Below are positions 23,130 through 30,305 of a DNA stretch of 30,305 bases, one piece after another. Made by a program: the position numbers and the translations under genes. Source of the DNA: Zygnema cylindricum. Lineage: Eukaryota > Streptophyta > Zygnematophyceae > Zygnematales > Zygnemataceae. Positions within the stretch are counted from its first letter, which is position 1; every line of letters starts with the position of its first letter. Below the pieces are notes generated by a model that saw only the letters and a program-made list of their open reading frames with translations, was not told where the DNA came from and did no database searches. The stretch covers positions 1-30,305 of the forward strand of contig JBBHKE010000769.1 of NCBI GenBank assembly GCA_037447655.1, read 5' to 3'.

Positions 23130-24110
23130 TGCAGTAAGCTTGGGTTTTACTGTCTATGGCACGTGTGGCTTCCGTTGCTTACTTAGGGAGTTGGTGTCTT
23201 ATCACTTCCACGATAGTCTCTCGATTTTTGGTTGGGGACACTCTCGTTCTTGCAAACGTTATCCCTCGTCTTTTAGACGGTGTGTTAGCCTTCCAACGGT
23301 TCATTTTGGAGGCATCCTGTTTTATTCCTCCTCTTACGTTAGCAAACATGTCGGTTCTCTCCACCCTTCTTACTAAATCAGTTGTGCGTATCCACGCACC
23401 ATTTTTTAATAATTTTGACGCTGCCATTAAACTGGAGCTTCTCGAGGCACTTCCCTTTGGTTTTTGCATGCGTGCTTTCTCTTGTGGTCAGCCTGAATCT
23501 GGGGCTTGGCTATTAGCAATTCCTATTTTAATTATTCTAAGTTCCACGCTTGCTCAATTGACTATCGCCCTCGAGTTTAGGATTGCCCCCCCTCATCCAC
23601 CGTTACTTACCATGTGTTTGTTAGTGTGACGGTGTTATTCACCACGATTGCACTAGTTGTTTTGTTGCTCCCATGGGGGAGAGTTCACTTGCTGCATTAT
23701 TGTGACTATTGTTTTCGAGGGGAGATATTTTATTTGTTGTGAGGTTTCACATATTATTCCTTCGCGTTAGGTTGATATAATACTGCTCGATGGTGCACAT
23801 TTCGCGACGTGGTTTTGGCTAATCTCTCCTTGGATACAATTGTTGGTCAAACGATTGGACATATTGAAGTAGTCGCCTGTGACCCGATAAAGAAGAATGA
23901 GCGTGACTACGGACACCGAGATAGCATGGATGGCTTTATTTCGATAGCGGTTAAGATAGTTGGTGCGTGGATGTTGCTTTTGACAAGTTTCTCCGTAGAT
24001 GGGGTGTTGGGAACCCTCCTGCTTCAATCATTACTACTTCTTTCAACGTTTATTTGCAGATTTCCAACGTGCATAGCCTCATATCCTCCTTTGATTGACT
24101 ATTGCGGTTA
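23130..24110 (+). pseudogene. Decayed retroelement-like ORF fragment
   Basis: The frame from 23156 carries SMARVASVAYLGSW, a run of hydrophobic helices, and ESGAWLLAIP followed by LTIALEFRI. This order resembles a C-terminal module I recall from non-LTR-type polyproteins of mosses, ferns and algae: an AYLGSW block, then a GAWL..(L/I)P block with a LRLRLG-like segment. A glycine-rich lead-in (SLGFT) lies one frameshift upstream. A second frame from 23809 has DGFISIAVKIVGAW, like the later (F/I).P(I/L)A.E..GG segment. Frames are broken by stops and shifts, so it is non-functional. The reverse transcriptase core was not found. Identification is from memory of the pattern and is tentative. Confidence 0.4.
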
Positions 24111-25185
24111 TCGGTTGTCATCGTGTTTTGAAACTACTTGCGTCTGTTCGGCCGGGCTTAGGGGGTTTATGCGGTTGCTTTTTGTAGATCTTTAGTCACG
24201 TCAAGTTTTGGTTAGGTAATGTTATTTTAAGCACACTGTTGTGTCTTTGCTTCACTTATTGTTGCCTCCTTGAGTGTCTTTGTTTTCGTGCCCTTCGTTT
24301 GTGTGTTAGTTTCTTTCACATTGTTTTTCCATTTTGCATGCTTCCCTCCACATTTAGTTTTTCAGTTTTTGCCTTGCCATCCACTTTATTCTGGTTCTCA
24401 TGTACTCAGGTGGTTTACCATCTTGCTCTCTTAATAAAGTCTTGCTATATCGCATGTTTGATGAATATGATTTGGAGCCATGTCGCATTGGGGTGGCTCT
24501 CTAGTGCACCGCCCGTCGCTATTAGAGTCAGGTAAATATTAGCGTAGAATAAACTGCACTAAACTTCGTCCTACAACTTTGGCTAATGTATGCAGGTAAC
24601 TTAAATAGTGTTATTTACACTAGTTTATGGTTTCGGGTAAAAAATTAATATCGAGTGGTAGCCTCAGATAGCGATGGGTCTCAGAAATACGTAATTAATC
24701 CGCAATCCAAAATAAACAAGCGAATGGTCAAGAATCTCTTCTATTAAGTACGGAGGTGGATGTGGCAGTTTGGCGGGCGTTGGTTTCGAAGTTGCCGTGT
24801 TGGATTGAAATCGAAGAAAAACGGTTAGAATATTCGTCGGCAATCTGTCGTTTTGGGAGTAGAATTGGCTTGGGACAAAGTACGTACAGTAATTTGATAT
24901 TGGAGTGGAACAAAAAGAGTAAAGACAAACAACTGACGCAGTTGCCGAAAAAACGAGGAAATATAATAAGAGGTTATGACGAATAGGAAGTCGAATAGGA
25001 GATCGCCGTACGCTCGAAGTTATCCCCCTAAAGACGCGGAGAAGGAGACATCTGGCCCTTACTCTGAGATTCCTTAAGAAACCATTTGCCGCTTCAAGAA
25101 TAGTTACGCGTCACAATCTGGAGCGTTACAATATCCACGACCACGCACGAGATTTCGACGCGTGTAATCCTGCTTTTCTCAGAAA
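24111..25185. other. Intergenic region with no supported gene
   Basis: T-rich up to about 24500, then AT-rich with scattered CGs. A 76-codon ORF at 24756-24986 has a tryptophan-containing N-terminus and a basic C-terminus but no recognisable domain. It may be a further fragment of the adjacent insertion or non-coding sequence. Confidence 0.45.
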
Positions 25186-25567
25186 GTGCCACATGTGTGT
25201 TTTACTTGTTTTCTACTGGATCCTGCTTATCGTACACCTTCATGGCCCGATGTCTCCTCCCTGCAATACCACGTGACAGTTCTCCCTGCCTCTGAAAAGT
25301 GCCACCATGCACAGCTCTCCTATTGGCCCTCGTCGTTTGATACGACAGAGCCGTACAATGTACGTACCTGCTATACCGAAGTGAACACAACTCTCCACTC
25401 TCCATCTCCTATCTCCCCTCTCCGTCCTTCTCTCTTCTCATGGACTCTCTTCTCTTCTATCTTCTCCTTCCCGACATTGCCACGTAACCCTGCCTTGAGC
25501 TACTGCATTTCGTGCGACTATTTCGTGCGCCATTTCGTGCGCAATTTTGTGCGACTGCCACGTCAGC
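25186..25567 (+). promoter_or_regulatory. Promoter/5' leader of the MFS transporter gene
   Basis: C- and T-rich DNA (25380-25480) leads to the start codon at 25568. ACGT-core elements stand at 25274-25277 (a CACGTG G-box), 25361-25364 and 25490-25493. GCCACGTCAGC ends immediately before the ATG; its complement contains TGACGTGG, a typical plant bZIP site. A fourfold atttcgtgcg array lies at 25507-25553. No clear TATA box was seen. Confidence 0.55.
25507..25553 (+). repeat. Four spaced copies of atttcgtgcg just upstream of the MFS start codon
   Basis: Copies start at 25507, 25520, 25532 and 25544 (the last reads attttgtgcg), a period of 12-13 bases. The array ends 14 bases before the ATG, so it probably lies in the leader or core promoter. 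Confidence 0.9.
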
Positions 25568-28447
25568 ATGGGTTCCCTGCAAGCTCTGAAGAGCAGCTGC
25601 GTGGTGTACCTGCCGCTGGTCCACCTGGTGCTGCCGCTCTCCGTCTGCATTTTAGGGTTTGTGAGCGCCTGGCTGGCCTCCGTCGACGTGACAGTGAACG
25701 CTCTCTGCAACGGAGCGGAGCAGTGTCCGGAGGTCATCTACCTCACCACCGTCAAGTCTGCGGTGGGACTCGTGCTGCTGGTGCCTGGGAGGGAGGGATG
25801 GTTGTTTATATGTTAAATTAAAAACCTAAGAATTGAGGAAAATAAGAATTGAGGAAAATGAGAAAAGAGGAAAATAAGAAAAGAGGAAAATAAGAAAAGA
25901 GGAAAATAAGAAAAGAGGAAAATAAGAATTGAGGAAAATAAGAATTGAGGAAAATAAGAATTGAGGAAAATAAGAAAAGAGGAAAATAAGAATTAAGGAA
26001 AATAAGAATTGAGGAAAATAAGAAAAGAGGAAATGGCGTCAAGTCAGTGGTGGGACTCAGCTGCTATGTCGGTTTAGAAGAAAAAAAAAGCGAAGGGAAG
26101 AAAGGGGAAACGGGGAAAGGTTGTTGTGGGACTCGTACTGCTGGTGCTTGGGAGGGAAGGCTGTATATATGTATGTTAGTTTAACGGAAAGGAAAGGAAA
26201 GACGAAGCAGTGTCAAGTCAGGTGGTGGACTCATACTGCTAGTTTTTGGGAGGGAAGGTTGTGTGTTAGTTTAAAAAGAAAAGGAGAGTAAGAAAGAGGA
26301 AATGGTGTCAAGTCAGCAGTGGGACTCAGCTGCTATGTCGGTTTAGAAGAAAAAAAGAGCGAAGGAAAGGTTGGGGAAACAGGGAAAGGTTGTGGTGGTA
26401 CTCATACTGCTGGTTCTTGGGAGGGAAGGTTGTACGGATTCATGTTAGTCTGAAAAGAAAACGAAACGGAAGGAAAGAATTGGAAGGTTGGGGAAGGGAA
26501 GGAGAAGTGGGTTAACGTCAGCCATGGGACCTAGCTGACGGTTCTTGGGAGGGAAGGTTGCGAGTTAGTTTAAAAATGGTTAGAAAGAGGGAAAGATGCG
26601 AAAAGGAGAAATAAATGGGAAGGAGGAGGAAAGGGCAGAGCAAAGGGAATGCAGTGTTAAAGGCTTTCTGGTTATGGCAGGTTGTATGCATTTGGTGTTT
26701 TTGGAATTTTTGTTTAGGTTGAGATGAGTTTAGATATGGGTTTTTGTCTTTTTCTTTGTTTTGAGTTGGTACTGCTATTAGATTTTTACAATGTGGGCGT
26801 TTTCCTTGGGGTTTAGTTTGAGGGAACAATGAGAGGAGAACGGTTTTAATGCAAGAGGAATAGAAGGCATGAATTCAAATGGAAACTTGGGTACAGAGAA
26901 AAGGGATATAGTGATTGCAACATGGCAAAATAAAATAACCTTTCGTGTCAAACTGTTGGACCCATTTGCCACGTGTAATTCTTCATTAAAGTATTATTGG
27001 CGAGGCCCTTTTCAGTGAGGAAATAAAAAGGAAAAAGTTGTAAATTCTTTTTGTAAAGGCAATACCTATCGCATTTGTTAGTCTAACCTCTCAAATATAG
27101 CCCGTGGGAATTTAGAAACGTTTCACATAAATTAGTGTGCTTTACAGTAACTAGCTAAAAAACATACATGGTCTACAATTCTCTAGACAGGTCAAATTGT
27201 TTGCGACATAAAATGTTGTGGACATTACGTTTTTTTAAATCCACTCTATTTTGGTTTTTCCATTTTTGTTGCAGTGAGTGTGGTAGTTCTTGCCGTTGTT
27301 TGCATATTTTATTGAGCTTGTACTTGAAAAAGTGTGGACCACGGTAGTCAAAGTGGAAAGAAAAGAAAATGATGAAAAAGGGCTATAATATATTTGGGCT
27401 TACAAACGTTTTGCACCCCAAAAATTTTGTGAACAGTGTAGTTGTCTTCTAAAGAAATTACAAAACGGGAAAAATATTGTGAAAGGGAACAATGTGCTTC
27501 CCCCTCTCCACACCATTCCGCAGTAGTGTCTCCATGCACATGAAGGTCACTCCATAATTGTCCAAAATTAGTGTGGTTAGTGAAAAAGTCCCCTCATAGA
27601 CACTTGTTGTTCATATGCTTTCAATCTCATCGGTTTTTACTCTCCTTTACATGGACATGATGTTTTGGGTCCAAAAAATATGTACTGCAATGAACGTGGT
27701 GTAATGGGAAGTAGTGGAGACTGCAATTTGGGAACAAGATGTATTCACGGACGTCAGTTTTGAGAGGACGCTCACTAGTCAAACTGTGATGTTCTCTTGA
27801 ATTTTTTATTATGGTTAATACGATATTGGCCACGAATTGGATTCAAAAATAGCATGATTTGTGTATTTTGAAAATTTAAAGTGTTCCTATGATTCTCTTA
27901 ATTCTCAGCTTTCTGACCGACCAACAGAGGTACACCTCCCATCGCTTTTAGAGTGAAGAAAAAAATAGTGTAATTGGGAAACTAGAATGCATTACAGTAA
28001 TTTGACACCGGCAGATGAAATAGATAGTAGTTCACTCTATCTATTCTCCCTATAATCACTATCTCTATGCTCCCTTAAATAGCATTTAATTGTGCTGTTC
28101 ACACGACTACATGACTTTTGACCGAGAAACGCTTCGATCGACTTATTGTTATTGACTATATCACTGAGACGTAGAGATGAGCATTTGACGGAAATGAAAA
28201 AGTTGCTATACGTGACTTTGTATGCTCGACTCGTGTGTGTGCCAGGTGGCGGCCTGTGGCACTATGTTCATCACTCCCTGGGTGGGCGGTCTCTCTGACA
28301 TCTATGGGAGGCGCCCATTTCTCATGTTGCTCTTCACTTCCTTCTCCTTCCCTTACGGTCAGTTTCTGACCACTACTTTGCACAAAAAAGACTCGGGATG
28401 GTTGAACTTCCCGTAGAAACAAGCTTGGTGTATGTTCTTTTTATCAG

Positions 28448-28496
<49 letters not shown>

Positions 28497-28520
28497 CCCT
28501 CCCCTCCCCTTCTTCTTCCC

Positions 28521-28582
<62 letters not shown>

Positions 28583-30305
28583 GCAGCTGTGCTGGCATGG
28601 AGCACCAGTAAAACAGCTGTCTACATCTACTTCCTGGTGGGCACTCTGGTGTACATGATGGGAGAGGGCACTTTTACCACTCTCTTTTACGCTTATGTGG
28701 TAAGAAACAACGGAAAAGGGAATACAAAATTTAAAATTGGTATCTGAGAAGAGAAAAAAACTGTTCGTTTGTTCGTTTTTTGGACTCTCGCCCGGAAAAA
28801 TTCAGATTTCTTTCAGTTTTTCTTTTTTGGAGTTTTGTTTCTTTCAGGGTTTTAATGACTGAAAATGATAGCCGACCCGGATATCCTTTAGATAACCTTT
28901 GAACAAAGTCTTGCAGCCCTTGAAAAATTGGAAAATTAAGGAAAGCTGAAGTACTATTTGTTTTTTTTTTGTCTTTTTCTGCAGGCAGATACTATTCCTC
29001 GAGAAAATCGAGCGACTGCTTTTGGAGTGGTCGGTGGCCTCACTTCCGTCGGTTTTCTGGGAGGCACTCTCATCACGAGAGTCCTTCCCGTCGAATACAT
29101 TTTCCATGTACGTGTAATTCACATTTCCGTTTTTTTTTTTCTTTTCTTTTTTGGTTCTATTTGTTTCTTTTTTACACCGTTTGTTTTTGTTTCTGTTTGT
29201 CACTTTTGTTTTACATTTTATTTTTTATTTTTTCTTTTTCGTTTTGTTTCTCTTTTTTTGTTTTTGTACGGATTCCTGTTTCTTTTTTTGGGTGTTGCAT
29301 CCATTTCTTTTGCTATGGTTTTGTGGATACGATTGACTTGAATTTTTTTTTTGCATTGAAGTCAGACGAACTTTGACCATTAGAAGTAAATCACACACAC
29401 AGTTTTAATTTTAAGTTATTTGGTACTTAGAAGGTTCTTTCAGACGGCATTTGGAAAACCCTCAATTAAATAGAATTCCGTTTATAAACGGTGTCGTGCA
29501 CCGACTACCTCCATGCTTAGATAGAATCCACACTAAATAAGGTGAACCAGAACTGACATGCTCCGATGGGTGAGACCCTGGTGAACGAAGAGTTCCATGT
29601 CTATAAAACTGACAGTTGAAGGTTTCTCAGTTTGCTGCAGGTTTTTGTCTTTTGGCTGTGGCATACATCGCGCTTCTGATGCCGGAAAGCCTCCCTCGAT
29701 TGGCCAAAAAGACACAGGCTTTGATGGAGGAGGAGGGGAAGGAAGAAGAGGAAAAGGACAAAGGGATGACCATAAAGGAAACTCTTAAGGTCATTTCTGC
29801 CAGGTGAGTCGGACGGCAGAGAGATGAGAAAGAGAGAGGGTCGAGAGAGAGAGAGAGAAAGGTTATATGGTGAAGAACTTGGCGGCAACAGCAGTCAAGA
29901 AAAAAAAAATAGATTCCTGTTTGAAATTGTGTCATGGAGAGGGAAATGGCCATGGAAATGGGAATGGGAAAATGAGACATTTGTACGTCTCTTATCCACG
30001 CAACTCCACCCTGTCCACTCTAAATATGGCATGGATAATGACAATGTTGTCATCCACATTTAGAAATAGTTCTGGGAACGGAAATAGGAATGCAAGGTTT
30101 CATGTTTCTGTTTTAATTCTTTTTCATCCACTCTAAATTTTTATGCGGGTGTACGCATGACAGCCGCATGCTGACAATTGTTACAGCTGTCGCGTTTCTA
30201 GCGCACATAGCCGATGCTGGATACTATAATAGCTTCCTGGTGGGTGTTCTCCTCTCTCCTCTCCTCTCCTCTCCTCTCCTCTCCTCTCCTCTCCTCTCCT
30301 CTCCT
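25568..30305 (+). CDS. Major facilitator superfamily transporter (MFSD14/HIAT1/MEE15-like), 3' end outside window
   Basis: Members are 12-helix membrane carriers; the substrate of the plant branch is not known to me. Visible exons are 25568-25762, 28246-28357, 28587-28699, 28985-29107, 29631-29803 and 30164-30239, all in consistent phase: 264 codons, roughly the first half. Exon 1 gives the first membrane helix and a VDVTVNALCNG...CPEVIYLT loop. Exon 2 holds the MFS signature GGLSDIYGRRP (residues 79-89) between helices 2 and 3. Exon 3 contains a further membrane helix and the GEGTFTTLFYAYV motif. Exon 4 contains ADTIPRENRATAFG. Exon 5 contains MPESLPRL and a Glu/Lys-rich loop. Exon 6 begins the second helix bundle (ADAGYYNSFL). 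The exon 1-2 join gives YLTTVKSA-VAACGTM, the same length as Arabidopsis MEE15-type proteins. The last donor at 30240 runs into a CT-rich repeat at the window edge, so exon 6 could extend further. Confidence 0.87.
25751..26575 (+). repeat. Imperfect tandem copies of the exon 1/intron 1 junction of the MFS gene
   Basis: The junction sequence GTCAAGTCTGCG|GTGGGACTC (25751-25771), with the following tgctgctggtgcctgggaggg, recurs in degenerate form. Copies start at about 26038, 26125, 26212, 26307, 26391 and 26517. Shared parts are gtcaagtc, gtgggactc, tactgctgg and gggagggaagg, the last followed by a run ending gttagtttaa. Copies at 26038 and 26307 are near-identical for about 60 bases (ctcagctgctatgtcggttt in both), so a 267-base higher-order duplication is also present. 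Several copies retain a GT at the donor position. Confidence 0.85.
25763..28245 (+). other. Intron 1 of the MFS gene
   Basis: A 2.5-kb intron between GCG|GTGGGA and GTGCCAG|GTGGCG. Its first 0.9 kb is strongly purine-rich on the plus strand and holds two nested repeat systems. The remaining part (26640-28245) is ordinary AT-rich sequence with no recognisable gene. Without splicing the frame would end after 18 further codons at TAA 25817 or earlier. Confidence 0.8.
25828..26033. repeat. 16-bp minisatellite, consensus aagaawwgaggaaaat
   Basis: About 13 copies of a 16-base purine unit run head to tail. Positions 6-7 of the unit alternate between tt and aa, giving two unit types interspersed along the array. 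A minus-strand ORF rich in LFSS and FLIF repeats is only the translation of this array. Confidence 0.97.
28452..28582. repeat. (CT)n compound microsatellite forming the polypyrimidine tract of MFS intron 2
   Basis: A (CT)20 run, a CCCCT/CTT segment and a second CT run end four bases before the acceptor CTGCAG at 28586. The microsatellite therefore is the polypyrimidine tract of the 3' splice site before the GEGTF exon. Confidence 0.97.
29108..29630 (+). other. Intron 4 of the MFS gene, T-rich
   Basis: The donor is CAT|GTACGT and the acceptor GGTTTCTCAG. Bases 29125-29300 are dominated by T-runs with occasional G and C, so the long Phe-rich plus-strand ORFs there are low-complexity artefacts. 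Confidence 0.8.
29836..29860. repeat. Short (GA)n tract
   Basis: A short GA-rich run about 35 bases after the GTGAGT donor of MFS exon 5 (29804), within the following intron. Confidence 0.85.
30248..30305. repeat. (CTCTC)n pentanucleotide repeat at the right edge
   Basis: Tandem CTCCT/CTCTC units begin about eight bases after the GTGGGT donor at 30240 and run off the window, so the length is unknown. Confidence 0.95.

Noticed and set aside
25828-26033. Possible CRISPR-like array
   Set aside because: The 16-base units are contiguous with no unique spacers, and the context is a eukaryotic intron.
25818-26042. Minus-strand ORF of repeating LFSS/FLIF units
   Set aside because: It is the translation of the 16-bp purine minisatellite; 16 is not a multiple of 3 and there is no start context or conservation.
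28359-28658. ORFs rich in RE or LS dipeptides on both strands
   Set aside because: Products of the (CT)n microsatellite upstream of MFS exon 3.
28958-29376. Phe-rich plus-strand ORFs after MFS exon 4
   Set aside because: Only the first part (28985-29107) is exon; the rest is T-rich intron sequence beyond a good GTACGT donor.

Overview
The window is nuclear DNA of a photosynthetic eukaryote, almost certainly a land plant. It carries three intron-rich protein genes with GT-AG introns of about 140 to 2,500 bases. One product is a chloroplast Rubisco methyltransferase-type enzyme. Introns are AT-rich, GA/CT microsatellites are common, and there is a decayed retroelement-like fragment. The proteins differ clearly from the angiosperm versions I recall, so a non-seed plant such as a moss is plausible, but that is a weak inference.

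Layout. (1) 1137-13715, minus strand: ubiquitin conjugation factor E4 (UFD2/UBE4 family, C-terminal U-box), at least 18 exons, stop codon at 1137-1139. (2) 13716-14359: a compact divergent promoter and 5' leader region shared with the next gene. (3) 14360-20794, plus strand: SET-domain lysine methyltransferase of the Rubisco large-subunit methyltransferase (LSMT) type, 7 exons, about 540 residues, with a transit-peptide-like N-terminus. (4) 20795-25567: about 4.8 kb without a convincing intact gene. It holds a decayed ORF around 23130-24110 that resembles the C-terminal part of plant retroelement polyproteins. (5) 25568 to beyond the right edge, plus strand: a major facilitator superfamily (MFS) transporter of the MFSD14/HIAT1/MEE15 type, six exons visible, 3' end outside the window.

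The three genes have unrelated roles (protein quality control, chloroplast protein methylation, membrane transport) and I see no pathway linking them beyond the divergent E4/LSMT arrangement.

The points most worth a second look are these. The E4 gene has two lesions: an in-frame TGA with about 25 expected residues missing near 5642-5755, and about 40 expected residues missing near 8988-9248. Both lesions contain the same 11-base sequence. The LSMT-like enzyme keeps its catalytic Tyr but has lost two other active-site Tyr residues. In the MFS gene, the exon 1/intron 1 junction has been copied several times into its own intron next to a 16-bp minisatellite, and a fourfold 10-base motif lies just upstream of its start codon. 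Exon coordinates come from reading splice sites by eye and matching protein families from memory. No alignment or transcript data were available.
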